Of a stretch of DNA of 64,000 bases, positions 9,088 to 18,451 are shown in pieces; the stretch's first letter is position 1; every line of letters starts with the position of its first letter. Origin of the DNA: Chryseobacterium sp. LAM-KRS1 (GTDB lineage: Bacteria > Bacteroidota > Bacteroidia > Flavobacteriales > Weeksellaceae); the NCBI RefSeq assembly GCF_013184525.1, contig NZ_JAAOIZ010000001.1:806001-870000 (forward strand), given 5' to 3'. Below the pieces are notes generated by a model that did not search any database, was not told where the DNA came from, and saw only the letters and a list, made by a program, of their open reading frames with translations. Position numbers and translations under genes: made by a program.

Positions 9088-10806
9088 TTAATTCATTGCA
9101 ATAAATTTGAACTTAAACAGCTGGCAGGATGTACCATAATAATCCCAAAGATGTAAGTTTGAATTACCATCCATGGTACAGTTGGGAATATCCCAGCCGC
9201 GTGTAGGATCCACCTTGGATAGTATTTTGTAATAACCATTAGAGACAGCAACTACCTGCCAGGCTTGTGCGTCATTACTATAGTTCTGCCAAAGCCTGAT
9301 CGAAGTTCCCAATGTATTACTATTGCTGGCCAGATCAATACAACGATTGGTTGCGCTGGCTTTGGATACAAAACGCCAGTAGCCATTACCTGCGTCAATG
9401 GCAACCCATCGCTGTGCAGCAGCGCCATTCCTTGTCCATGGCCTTAATACTGCACCATTGGCGTCTTCTCCTGATTTCAGATCAACTACTTTGTTGGCAT
9501 CAGTCTGAAATTCGATCTCATAAATACCATTATTAACCAGGCTACTGTTTGTGTTGCAGTTGGCAACGGGGTAGTTGGAGGATGCATATTGCTGAAACCA
9601 CTGTTTAACCGGGGCAGCGCAGGCTTCCCAATCGTTGTTGTAAGCTGTTCCTGCATTAGGATCGCCTTTGTGGAGGAGATTATCCGGGGCAAGAACATTC
9701 CAGCTTACATTGCCGGATTGATCCACGATGTATTTTAAGTTGGCACCAAATCCGCTTCCGCCTGCCGTACCGGTATTACCAATGCCGAAGGTACCATATC
9801 CTTGTGGAGCCCAGTCGGTTTCGGTAATGGCGATCGGTGCAATGTCTGCAATCGGTTTAACGTTGACATTCCATGCGTTCTGAAAGGATTGATAGTTGCT
9901 GAGACCACCCCAGTAACCGGGATAAATATGAACAGCGTAGCCAATATTACCTCCTGTGATCTGATTATTGACATAGCCTTGATAATGCGATTGCCAGCCT
10001 GTACCCGGAATCCAGCAAACATTGTTGGCTCCGTTGTTACGTATGATGTTAACCAGTGGCTGAAAGAAGTTTTTGAGTGCTGCAAAATGCTCATTTCCCG
10101 TACTACCCCAAGCACCATTTGTTCCCAGGATTTCAACAGGTTCGTTAGCTAATTCAAACATCACATTGTCAGCATTCTTTAATCCGGGATGCTGAGACAG
10201 AAAAGTCCATACGGTCTTCAGATAGCTATGGTACGCATCATTGACTGCAATACGATTTGGGCATACACCTGGTGGGCGAAGGATGACATACATTCCCAGA
10301 CTGCGGGCATGGTTGATCAGTGGGATAATTACCTGATCGGTGTAGGTAACCAGGCGACTGTAATTGAATCTTGAGATATCGTTCTCCGGGATAGCCGGTC
10401 CGGGATCATTGGTCCAATACGGATCAATATGAAGGCGGATGTAATTGAGATACCAGCCATCGGAAGCACTGCTGAGCTTGTTCATAACAGCTTTGTTGTA
10501 GTTCAGAGCACCCTGTACATTGTAATTATCCCAGGTACAGTAGCCGGAATTCGCACCATATTGACATCCATTGAACCAGGGGCTGGGGGTTATGGCAACC
10601 CCATGTAAGATAACGTTATTGTCACAAGGGTCTTTAAGGTATCTGCCTCCAACATGCAGCATTGGAGTTGCTGCCAATGCCCTGGCGCTGGCGCTGTTGC
10701 TTACATTGTTTTCAGGTTCTTCTTGTAAAGTTTTTTCCATCCGGGAGCAGCCAGAAAGAATGGTTAACAGAAAGGCCATAAATAGCCACATTGTGTTTGT
10801 TCTCAT
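9088..10806 (-). CDS. GH5 glycoside hydrolase with C-terminal ricin-type lectin domain, lipoprotein
   Basis: Secreted, surface- or membrane-anchored endo-acting glycanase. Residues 1-20 form a lipoprotein signal (MWLFMAFLLTILSGC). The GH5 barrel spans about 50-415 with the acid/base in MFELANEPVE (E222) and the nucleophile in IAITETDWAP (E329). Residues about 435-572 hold three beta-trefoil repeats with QxW-like motifs (AAQRWVAI, AQAWQVV, CQLFKFKF), a CBM13/ricin B fold that would bind the polysaccharide. The substrate cannot be told from sequence (cellulose, xylan and mannan are all possible in GH5). The gene stands alone, convergent to the ara operon, and parts of it look richer in G+C than the flanking genes (not computed over its length), which may indicate acquisition. 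Confidence 0.85.
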   Translation of the reverse strand: MRTNTMWLFMAFLLTILSGCSRMEKTLQEEPENNVSNSASARALAATPMLHVGGRYLKDPCDNNVILHGVAITPSPWFNGCQYGANSGYCTWDNYNVQGALNYNKAVMNKLSSASDGWYLNYIRLHIDPYWTNDPGPAIPENDISRFNYSRLVTYTDQVIIPLINHARSLGMYVILRPPGVCPNRIAVNDAYHSYLKTVWTFLSQHPGLKNADNVMFELANEPVEILGTNGAWGSTGNEHFAALKNFFQPLVNIIRNNGANNVCWIPGTGWQSHYQGYVNNQITGGNIGYAVHIYPGYWGGLSNYQSFQNAWNVNVKPIADIAPIAITETDWAPQGYGTFGIGNTGTAGGSGFGANLKYIVDQSGNVSWNVLAPDNLLHKGDPNAGTAYNNDWEACAAPVKQWFQQYASSNYPVANCNTNSSLVNNGIYEIEFQTDANKVVDLKSGEDANGAVLRPWTRNGAAAQRWVAIDAGNGYWRFVSKASATNRCIDLASNSNTLGTSIRLWQNYSNDAQAWQVVAVSNGYYKILSKVDPTRGWDIPNCTMDGNSNLHLWDYYGTSCQLFKFKFIAMN

Positions 10807-11339
10807 AATTTATATATTAAAGGGTTATTAATTTTGTTTTTGGTGATCGATTTTTTCCTCTTTACCCTTAGAAGGATCAGGCAGATACTCGATTTTTTTA
10901 AATCTTAATGGGATAGTTGACTGGACAGGGCGTATTGACTAAAAACTGCTTATCTCAAAGTGTTATAATCTGTTGCGGTTTTTCGGCATTAATCACGGGG
11001 AGGAAATGACAGGACTATCTCTGTCAGGTTTCAGATATGAAAACCCTTATTCTCTTTTTCTCCATTTTTCACGCATGAAGCATGATATGATGAAAATTCA
11101 AATAAATAATATTTGTTGTTGTTAGTTTTGTATAAAAATACATATTTATTTAAATATATGGTAATATTTTAGTTAAAATTAACATAAAAAAATCATATCA
11201 TAAATATAATAATTGGCAAATAGTTATAATTGTTTTATTTGAAAGGGGAAATAGAAAACCTTATCATAAATTTTCTTTATGATACTTCTATAAAAAGGCG
11301 CAAATGTTTATTTGCCAGCTGAAATTTCCCGGTTAGCTC
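10807..11339. other. Intergenic region upstream of the GH5 gene
   Basis: A/T-rich spacer without a convincing gene. A short open stretch on the minus strand, 10828-10938, lacks a start codon but reads like a protein C-terminus (LRFKKIEYLPDPSKGKEEK). It may be the tail of a lost gene. I see no clear -7 box for the GH5 gene. Confidence 0.4.
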
Positions 11340-11367
11340 AAAAAAAATCCCGTAAAAAACGAGATTT
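11339..11367 (-). terminator. Terminator of araR
   Basis: Read on the minus strand, an 8-bp stem with one mismatch (AAATCTCG / CGGGATTT) and a 7-nt loop is followed by a run of T. It lies about 85 bp past the araR stop codon. Confidence 0.65.
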
Positions 11368-11452
11368 CATTTATCTTAAGGTCATAGAAGATTTGTGGAA
11401 AGGTGCAGGGTATAGATATTAAAATAGATGATTTGCATAATATCAAAAACAA

Positions 11453-12139
11453 TTACATTTTAAACATAAACCCGCGCGATATTTTCTTGGTGTATTTTTT
11501 TTCGTCAAAGCGGTAAAGAAAAGAACCTTTTCTGGATGAGGTCATATCCTTTTTATTGGTATTGACAAGGATATCCATGCTATTGATCTTGCTTGTGAAA
11601 TTACGCTTATCGAATTTTTCGTCAAAAATGGCTTCATAAAGATTCTGAAGATCCTTCATGGTGAATTTCTCAGGAAGAAGCTCAAAGCCAATAGGTCCGG
11701 TGGAGGCTCTTCTCCGCAGCCTGGCTACAGCATCCTTTACCATATCGTTATGATCGAAAATAAGATCCGGTGCTTTCTGAAGCTCAACCCATTCTGCACT
11801 GTACTGTTCATTGATCTGAATATCTTTTTCAATATTGATTAATGCATAGTAGGAGATTGACATGATTCTGGCTGTAGGCTCACGTTTAATTTCCGTATAA
11901 CATTTCAGCTGTTCAAGATAAATATTTTCAAGACCGGTTAATGTATACAGAACCCTGTTGGCCGCTTCATCGGATGTCTCTTCACTGCCAATGAATCCAC
12001 CCATGAGGGACCATTCGCCCATCTGAGGTTCAAAATTTCTTTTTACCAATAGGATTTTAAGATTTTCGCCATCAAAACCGAAAATAATACAGTCAACAGC
12101 AACCAGGTGTTTGGGATATTGGGAGTAATCCTCAGTCAT
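11453..12139 (-). CDS. araR: NUDIX-type transcriptional regulator of arabinose use (AraR/NrtR family)
   Basis: Likely repressor of the arabinose regulon. Residues 1-150 form a NUDIX-fold domain and 155-228 a winged-helix DNA-binding domain (FTMKDLQNLYEAIFDEKFDK). The NUDIX box is degenerate: from Gly48 the spacing to Glu54 and Arg62 is kept, but the catalytic Glu residues of the REUxEE core are replaced (RVLYTL). This is expected for a ligand sensor rather than a hydrolase. This architecture is known for AraR of Bacteroides and related NrtR proteins, where L-arabinose is the effector in AraR. It sits between the arabinose and arabinoxylan operons, divergent from the latter, and has a copy of the shared inverted repeat at its own promoter, suggesting autoregulation. 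The regulated sugar is inferred from context. Confidence 0.85.
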   Translation of the reverse strand: MTEDYSQYPKHLVAVDCIIFGFDGENLKILLVKRNFEPQMGEWSLMGGFIGSEETSDEAANRVLYTLTGLENIYLEQLKCYTEIKREPTARIMSISYYALINIEKDIQINEQYSAEWVELQKAPDLIFDHNDMVKDAVARLRRRASTGPIGFELLPEKFTMKDLQNLYEAIFDEKFDKRNFTSKINSMDILVNTNKKDMTSSRKGSFLYRFDEKKYTKKISRGFMFKM

Positions 12140-12155
12140 CTTTTATATTTTGATG

Positions 12156-12163
12156 CAAAGGTA
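12156..12163 (-). promoter_or_regulatory. -7 promoter box of araR
   Basis: On the minus strand TACCTTTG fits TAnnTTTG. It lies 17 bp upstream of the araR ATG, implying a very short leader. Confidence 0.5.
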
Positions 12164-12189
12164 AAACTTTTATACTTACGATCTTATAC

Positions 12190-12210
12190 AAATGTAATTC
12201 TTACACTTTT
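12190..12210. promoter_or_regulatory. Candidate AraR operator before araR
   Basis: Inverted repeat AAATGT-AATTCTT-ACACTT with the same 7-nt spacing as the copies before araB and the transaldolase gene. It lies just upstream of the araR -7 box, consistent with autoregulation. Confidence 0.6.
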
Positions 12211-12653
12211 AAATCTGAATCATTATTTTTATTAAAACGATTCTACAAAGGTATTTTGGGAGCTAAAACTGGGATTAAAAATGAAAAATAGCAATGAAAT
12301 CCAGTTAAATGTATATGAATTTAATGTTAAAATTGTGTTAAAATTAGAATTAACACTTATTATTATTAATTAAAATAGCTTAACGTTAAAAATACGATAA
12401 GGTATTCACTATATCATTGAAATTTTTATTAAAACGTATTCTTAATTCATTTTCATAGGGAATCCTGTGATTGCAAAGTTTTCTTTTTCTGTGAATTGAT
12501 TATCTTATTTTTTATGATAAGGTAGTGGCTTTTCTTTTATTTTCCGGGCTTTGTGAAAGGTTTTAAATAAAAAAATAACTAAAACAGACTCAAAAAAAGT
12601 TTCGTATATAGATTGTTTCCATTATTTTAGAAATGTTGAATTAACATTTATTC
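12211..12653. other. Intergenic region between araR and the arabinoxylan operon
   Basis: Very A/T-rich divergent control region with no gene. It contains the degenerate AraR-like site, a 10-bp palindrome TTAACGTTAA at 12380-12389, and the short direct repeat GATAAGGTA at 12396 and 12516. No clear TAnnTTTG box was found near the GH127 start. Confidence 0.5.
12338..12360. promoter_or_regulatory. Degenerate AraR-like site before the arabinoxylan operon
   Basis: The right half (TTAACACTTAT) is identical to the perfect operator at 24409-24431; the left half is weak (TTAAAATT). It lies about 295 bp upstream of the GH127 start. Whether it works is uncertain. Confidence 0.3.
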
Positions 12654-15041
12654 ATGAGACCAAAATTTTCAGTTATTTTATTGTGTTTCGCTTCATTCAC
12701 CTCAGCCCAGGTAAAGGAGAAAATTCATTATTTCCCTTTGGAAACTGTAAGGTTATCAGAGAGTGTTTTCAATAAAGCCATGACAGCAGACCGGAAATAC
12801 CTTATGGAGATGGAGCCGGACAGATTGCTGGCTCCCTATCTTAAGGAAGCCGGACTAAAACCAAAAGCAGATAATTACCCCAATTGGGAAAACACCGGAT
12901 TAGATGGTCATATAGGAGGACACTACATTTCTGCACTATCATTAATGTATGCTTCCACAGGTGATTCCGGAATCAAGCAGAGGATTGATTATATGATCAG
13001 TGAGCTGGAACGATGCCAGAAAGCTTCTCCGGACGGATACATTTCTGGGGTTCCCAACGGGAAAAAGATCTGGAAAGAAATAAAGCAGGGGAATATACGC
13101 GCCTCAGGTTTTGGATTGAATGATCGCTGGGTTCCTTTGTATAATATTCATAAGTTATATGCAGGATTACGCGATGCCTATTGGTATGCAAAAAGTGAAA
13201 AAGCAAAGACAATGTTGATCCGACTTACGGATTGGATGCTGAATGAAGTGTCAGGCCTTTCTGATGAACAGATACAGGATATGCTGCGCAGTGAGCATGG
13301 AGGACTTAACGAAGTTTTTGCGGATGTTTACGATATCACCCATGAAAAAAAATATCTGCAACTGGCTCATCGCTTTTCCCATCAGGCTATCCTTAATCCT
13401 CTTCTGGCGGGAGAAGATAAGCTTACAGGTCTTCATGCCAATACACAGATTCCAAAAGTAATCGGCTACAAACGCATTGCTGATCTTGAAAATAATACTT
13501 CCTGGAGTAATGCCGCTGATTTTTTCTGGCATAATATTACCGAGAAAAGATCGTCTGTTATTGGCGGAAACAGTGTCAGTGAGCATTTTAACCCTGCCAA
13601 TGATTTCAGCAGCATGATAAAAAGTATAGAAGGTCCGGAAACCTGCAATACCTATAATATGCTCAAGCTGACGAAAGAGCTTTATGCAACGTTACCTGAA
13701 TCTTATTATATCGATTATTACGAAAAAGCATTATACAATCATATCCTTTCCACGGAAAATTATAACCAGGGAGGCTTCGTGTACTTTACCCCGATGCGTC
13801 CCGGACACTATCGTGTTTATTCACAGCCTCAGACCAGCTTCTGGTGCTGTGTAGGATCGGGGATGGAAAATCATGCCAAATACGGGGAAATGATTTATGC
13901 CCGGTCGGATAAGGATTTATATGTGAACCTGTTTATTCCTTCCACATTGACCTGGAAACAGCAAAAAGTGATAGTTCGTCAGGTGAACAACTTCCCGGAA
14001 GTTCCTGAAACAACACTGATCTTTGATGCCGCAGGAAAATCAGAATTTGGTTTAAAACTAAGATGTCCGGAATGGACCACAGCCTCGGAAGTAAGAATTC
14101 TGATCAACGGAAAACAGGAGAAAGTACAACGAGGTTCCGATGGCTATTTTACACTGACTAAAAGATGGAAAAAAGGAGATGTTGTGAAAATGATTTTGCC
14201 GATGCATCTTTCTGCAGAACAACTTCCTGACCATTCCAATTATTATGCATTTAAATACGGTCCTGTAGTGCTTGCCGCAACATACGGTGCCGAAAACCAA
14301 CAGGGACTTCTTGCGGACGATAGCAGAGGCGGCCATATTGCTCATGGTCCGCAGATTCCTTTAAACGAAATTCCAGTTATCCTTGGAAATCCTTCCGAGG
14401 TAGTCAGCCATGTTACACCTTTGAACAGTAAACCGCTCAACTTTGCCGTTACAGGGCTTTATCCGTCGGAAAAATTTGGGAAAGGTTTAGAGCTTGTACC
14501 GTTTTACAGTATCCAGGCAGAAAGATATATTTTGTACTGGCCGCAGGCCGACAAAAACGGGATAGAAAATATGCTGAAACAGAAGGCGAAAGAGGAATCG
14601 GAAACCAAAGAATTGGATGTCATCACAACTGATAGAATCCAATTAGGAGAACAGCAGCCGGAATCAGATCATTTTATAGAAAGCAAAGACTCTGGTACAG
14701 GTTATATGGAAGACCGGCACTTCCGAGATGCCAAAGGCTGGTTCAGCTATCAGATGAAAAATAACGAGAAAAATGCTTCATTCCTTTACCTGCTTTATTT
14801 TGATGCCAATGCCAATCGAGTACTGAATATTGAAATCAACGGTAAAAACATCATTACTCAGAATTTGAACGGAAAGTCCGGAGCCTTATCTCAATATCTG
14901 GTTGTTCCGATACCGGATTCAGAAAAGAATAAAGAACATCTAACGGTAAAATTCCTGGCTGATGAAAAATTGATGACCGCTAAAATCATCGAAGTCCGTT
15001 TGCTGAAAGGAAAATACGAAAAGCAATACAAGCTGAACTAA
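12654..15041 (+). CDS. GH127 beta-L-arabinofuranosidase family protein, secreted
   Basis: Predicted to remove arabinofuranose, beta-linked in the characterised family founder. A signal peptide (FSVILLCFASFTSAQ) directs export. The catalytic (alpha/alpha)6 domain carries the family's Cys-based site: ETC (E329, C331) and FWCCVGSG (C398, C399), equivalent to the zinc-binding Glu/Cys set including the nucleophilic Cys of HypBA1, with a candidate acid/base at E310 (SEHF). At 795 residues it is longer than HypBA1 (about 660) because of an extra C-terminal beta-rich domain (about 665-795). It is the first gene of a six-gene operon for arabinoxylan, 21 bp before the esterase. Many GH127 relatives have other specificities, so the linkage is uncertain. 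Confidence 0.85.
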   Translation: MRPKFSVILLCFASFTSAQVKEKIHYFPLETVRLSESVFNKAMTADRKYLMEMEPDRLLAPYLKEAGLKPKADNYPNWENTGLDGHIGGHYISALSLMYASTGDSGIKQRIDYMISELERCQKASPDGYISGVPNGKKIWKEIKQGNIRASGFGLNDRWVPLYNIHKLYAGLRDAYWYAKSEKAKTMLIRLTDWMLNEVSGLSDEQIQDMLRSEHGGLNEVFADVYDITHEKKYLQLAHRFSHQAILNPLLAGEDKLTGLHANTQIPKVIGYKRIADLENNTSWSNAADFFWHNITEKRSSVIGGNSVSEHFNPANDFSSMIKSIEGPETCNTYNMLKLTKELYATLPESYYIDYYEKALYNHILSTENYNQGGFVYFTPMRPGHYRVYSQPQTSFWCCVGSGMENHAKYGEMIYARSDKDLYVNLFIPSTLTWKQQKVIVRQVNNFPEVPETTLIFDAAGKSEFGLKLRCPEWTTASEVRILINGKQEKVQRGSDGYFTLTKRWKKGDVVKMILPMHLSAEQLPDHSNYYAFKYGPVVLAATYGAENQQGLLADDSRGGHIAHGPQIPLNEIPVILGNPSEVVSHVTPLNSKPLNFAVTGLYPSEKFGKGLELVPFYSIQAERYILYWPQADKNGIENMLKQKAKEESETKELDVITTDRIQLGEQQPESDHFIESKDSGTGYMEDRHFRDAKGWFSYQMKNNEKNASFLYLLYFDANANRVLNIEINGKNIITQNLNGKSGALSQYLVVPIPDSEKNKEHLTVKFLADEKLMTAKIIEVRLLKGKYEKQYKLN

Positions 15042-15062
15042 AAATAAAAACAGATTTTTCCC

Positions 15063-16967
15063 ATGAAAAACAGAACCCTATACTTATTATTTTTTCTGGC
15101 AGCCATTTGCAGTTTTCATGCAAAAGTAAGGCTCCCTGCTTTGGTTTCGGACGGGATGATCCTTCAGAGGAACCAGGATCTGAAAATCTGGGGATATGCA
15201 GATGCGGGAGAAAAAATTACGGTTAAGTTTATCAGTAAAACCTATCATGCCACGGCTGATCAGAATGGCAACTGGACCCTTATGCTTCCAAAGCTTAATG
15301 CCGGTGGTCCATATAGCATGACAATTAATGAGATCACCCTTAAGGATATCCTTATTGGAGATGTATGGGTGGCTTCAGGGCAATCCAATATGGAACTTCC
15401 GATGCGCAGGCTGACACCTCTTTATGAAAATGAAATTAAAAATGCCAATAATCCGAATATAAGATTCTTTACTGTCCCGCAGAAATATAATTTTAAAGCG
15501 CCTCAAAATGATCTTGACGGCGGGAAGTGGGAAAGTACCAACCCTCAGACTATTCTTGATTTTTCAGGAGTTGCCTATTTCTTTGCCAAAGAACTGAATG
15601 AAAAAAACAAAGTTCCGGTAGGAATCATTCACACCAGTCTCGGAGGCTCTCCGGTTCAGGCCTGGATGGATGAAAACTCACTGAGAAAATATCCGGAATA
15701 TCTTACTGAAGCAGAAAGATGGAAAAATGATGACCTGATAAAAACCACAGAATCTCAGGAACGATCCCTAAGCAAAGCATGGTATGCAGAGCTTGATCAG
15801 AGTGATATAGGGTTGAACCAGCACTGGGAGAAAGACAATGGGGATGATTCCGGATGGAAAACCATGGTGGTACCGGGATCGTGGGAGGATCAGGAAGGCT
15901 CGTTTGACGGTTCGGTATGGTTCCGCAAAGAAATTATTCTTCCAAAAGGAGTGGATCAGAAAACAGCATTTTTGAATCTGGGAAGGATAAAAGATGCTGA
16001 TGTTACTTACATCAATGGAATTAAAGTAGGAAATGTCACCTATGAATATCCGCCACGTTGGTACGATATTACCAAAGGCGTTTTAAAAGAAGGAAAGAAT
16101 ATCATTACCGTAAGAGTAATCAATGGAAGCGGGAAGGGGCAGTTTATTGCCGATAAACCGTATTACCTCGAAATTGACGGACAAAAAACAGATCTTAAAG
16201 GCGAGTGGAAATATAAAATAGGAGCAAAAATGGAAAAAATGGCTCCCGGACAAACTTTTATCCGGTGGAAACCATTAGGACTTTATAATGCCATGATTAA
16301 CCCGCTGATCAATTATAACATCAAAGGATTTATCTGGTATCAGGGTGAAAGCAATACAGGAAAACCTAAAGAATATGGAGATTTGCTATCAACAATGATT
16401 TCACTTTGGCGTTCAAAATGGAACAAGAATGATTTGCCGTTCCTGATTGTACAGCTGGCTAATTTCATGGAGAAAAAAGATGAACCTCTGGATAGTGGCT
16501 GGGCTGAGCTGAGAGAGCAGCAGAGACAGGTTTCCCTCAATGTTCCTTACGCAGGGCTTGCAGTAGCTATTGATGTAGGAGAATGGAACGATATTCATCC
16601 GCTGAATAAAAAAACAGTAGGTGACAGATTGGCTTTACAAGCCCTGAAAATTGCGGAAGGTAAAAAGATTATTGCAGACGGACCCGTTTATCAGTCCATG
16701 AAAACAGAAGGGAATACCATTATTTTATCCTTTAAACCCGGAACAGATGATCTGGTACAGGGAGAACTGAAAGGTTTTGCCATACAGCAGAAAGATGGCA
16801 GCTACCAATGGGCCAAAGCAGAAGCTAAAGGTAGTAAAGTCATTGTCTGGAATGACCAGGTCACCAGCCCTGTCAATGTACGTTACGACTGGGCAGACAA
16901 CCCGGATGGAAATCTTAAAAACAAAAATGGGCTTCCTGCGTCACCTTTTACAACAGAAAAAAATTAA
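15063..16967 (+). CDS. Sialate O-acetylesterase-like carbohydrate esterase (CE20-like), secreted
   Basis: Probably removes acetyl groups from xylan or xylo-oligosaccharides. A signal peptide precedes KVRLPALVSDGMILQ. The SGNH-type nucleophile is in ASGQSNMELPM (S108), a second block is FIWYQGESNT, and the catalytic Asp/His pair is in NDIHPLNK (H512). The catalytic domain is split by an inserted jelly-roll domain (about 255-385, with VWFRKEIILPKG), as in the 'sialate O-acetylesterase' type proteins now grouped in CE20. Its 634 residues fit this architecture. Position inside a xylan operon makes a sialate substrate unlikely. Gaps are 21 and 28 bp to its neighbours. Confidence 0.85.
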   Translation: MKNRTLYLLFFLAAICSFHAKVRLPALVSDGMILQRNQDLKIWGYADAGEKITVKFISKTYHATADQNGNWTLMLPKLNAGGPYSMTINEITLKDILIGDVWVASGQSNMELPMRRLTPLYENEIKNANNPNIRFFTVPQKYNFKAPQNDLDGGKWESTNPQTILDFSGVAYFFAKELNEKNKVPVGIIHTSLGGSPVQAWMDENSLRKYPEYLTEAERWKNDDLIKTTESQERSLSKAWYAELDQSDIGLNQHWEKDNGDDSGWKTMVVPGSWEDQEGSFDGSVWFRKEIILPKGVDQKTAFLNLGRIKDADVTYINGIKVGNVTYEYPPRWYDITKGVLKEGKNIITVRVINGSGKGQFIADKPYYLEIDGQKTDLKGEWKYKIGAKMEKMAPGQTFIRWKPLGLYNAMINPLINYNIKGFIWYQGESNTGKPKEYGDLLSTMISLWRSKWNKNDLPFLIVQLANFMEKKDEPLDSGWAELREQQRQVSLNVPYAGLAVAIDVGEWNDIHPLNKKTVGDRLALQALKIAEGKKIIADGPVYQSMKTEGNTIILSFKPGTDDLVQGELKGFAIQQKDGSYQWAKAEAKGSKVIVWNDQVTSPVNVRYDWADNPDGNLKNKNGLPASPFTTEKN

Positions 16968-16995
16968 TTTAACATAGAAAACCTTATTACAATCA

Positions 16996-18441
16996 ATGGA
17001 TAATCAACCGCAAAAAATATCGGTAATAGAAAAAGTAGGGTATAGCCTGGGAGATCTGGCAGCCAATCTTGTTTTTCAGACCCTGGTAACCTACCTAACC
17101 TATTTTTATACGGATATTTACGGACTCAAGGCAGAAGATGCCTCTGTCATCACCCTTACCGTAGGTTTAATTGCCGGGTTTGGCTTTAACCCGCTTGTCG
17201 GAGCACTGGCGGATCGTACAAGCTCACGATGGGGAAAATTTCGTCCATGGATTTTATTTACCGCCGTACCGCTTGGTATTGCAGCACTATTAGCTTTCAG
17301 CACGCCTCACTTTTCCTATCAGGGTAAAATGATCTATGCAGCGGTTACCTATTCATTATTGTTACTATTATACGCATCCAATAACTTGCCGTATGCTGCG
17401 TTGAGCGGTGTTATTACGGGAGATATGGGAGAAAGGAACAGTATTTCTTCATACCGTTTTGTAGCCGTAATGTTTGCACAGTTCTTTGTACAGGTATTTA
17501 TGCTTCCCATCATTTTATATGTAGGACACGGAGATAAAGCTCAGGGAATTGAAACTGTTATGACATGGCTGGCGGTGATCGGATCCGTAATGCTTCTGAT
17601 TACTTTTTTTACGACCAAAGAAAGAATCATTCCCAAGCCGGAGCAGAAATCAAGTCTGAAAGAAGATTTAAAAGATTTATTCCAGAACAGACCGTGGATT
17701 ATTATGCTTACCGTGACCGCATTTATATTTATCACATTGGCTATGAAAGGAGGATCTTATGTATATTATTTTAACAACTATGTGGATGAAAATGCCCTGA
17801 AGAGCTTTATCTCACCGATTACCGCATTTTTTAATTCTGCAGGGATGAATTTCTTCGGAGAAGATCCAAAGTCTGCGGGATTCGGATTATTTAATGCAGG
17901 AGGAATTGTCATGATGATCGTCGGGATTACTTTCTCTAAAAGGCTGGCAGACAGATTTGGAAAGCGTGATACTTTTATTGGTTCATTATTTATCTCTACA
18001 TTGTTCATCCTGATGTTTATATTTTACCCTCCGAAAGCAGTAAAAGTGATGTTTTTGTCACAGATCTTACACGGATTCTTTTACGGAATCAGTACGCCGC
18101 TTTTGTGGGCCATGATTGCTGATGTTGCCGATTATTCGGAATGGAAGAACAACCGCAGGGCAACGGCTATTATCTTTTCCGCAATGATGGTTGGCTTAAA
18201 AGTAGGTCTCAGCATCGGAAGCTCACTGGTCGCTTTGATCATTGGGAAATACGGATACATTTCAGTACACGGGAGCGAACAGGCTATTCAGCCTGAAACA
18301 GTGGCGGCAGGAGCCAAAATGCTTGTGAGTATTTTCCCGTCCATACCGTTTTTCATTGCGTGCGGACTGCTTTTATTTTACAAAATCAACAAAAAAATGG
18401 AAGTTCAGATTGAAAAAGATCTGGCTGAAAGAAGAAAATAA
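16996..18441 (+). CDS. GPH-family glycoside/pentoside transporter (MelB/XynP type)
   Basis: Inner-membrane cation symporter of the glycoside-pentoside-hexuronide family, probably taking up xylo-oligosaccharides or aldouronic fragments. It has 481 residues and about 12 helices. The N-terminal helix GYSLGDLAANLVFQ and the cytoplasmic loop DRTSSRWGKFRPWIL are family signatures. It sits between the esterase and the GH10 xylanase. The GH43 enzyme of the operon has no signal peptide, which fits import of short oligosaccharides through this carrier for cytoplasmic hydrolysis. Confidence 0.88.
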   Translation: MDNQPQKISVIEKVGYSLGDLAANLVFQTLVTYLTYFYTDIYGLKAEDASVITLTVGLIAGFGFNPLVGALADRTSSRWGKFRPWILFTAVPLGIAALLAFSTPHFSYQGKMIYAAVTYSLLLLLYASNNLPYAALSGVITGDMGERNSISSYRFVAVMFAQFFVQVFMLPIILYVGHGDKAQGIETVMTWLAVIGSVMLLITFFTTKERIIPKPEQKSSLKEDLKDLFQNRPWIIMLTVTAFIFITLAMKGGSYVYYFNNYVDENALKSFISPITAFFNSAGMNFFGEDPKSAGFGLFNAGGIVMMIVGITFSKRLADRFGKRDTFIGSLFISTLFILMFIFYPPKAVKVMFLSQILHGFFYGISTPLLWAMIADVADYSEWKNNRRATAIIFSAMMVGLKVGLSIGSSLVALIIGKYGYISVHGSEQAIQPETVAAGAKMLVSIFPSIPFFIACGLLLFYKINKKMEVQIEKDLAERRK

Positions 18442-18451
18442 AACAATTACT

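Noticed and set aside
10966..10972. AAGTGT half-site upstream of the GH5 gene, and another near 46476
   Set aside because: No second arm at the 7-nt spacing, so not counted as AraR operators.
11259..12522. A 12-13 bp sequence (TTTATGATAAGG) in inverted orientation on both sides of araR
   Set aside because: Short matches of this size are expected by chance in such A/T-rich spacers; no target duplication or mobile gene accompanies them.
18356..18451. Longer start for the GH10 xylanase inside the transporter gene
   Set aside because: The ATG at 18452 begins a clean signal peptide; the extra residues are a shadow of the transporter frame.
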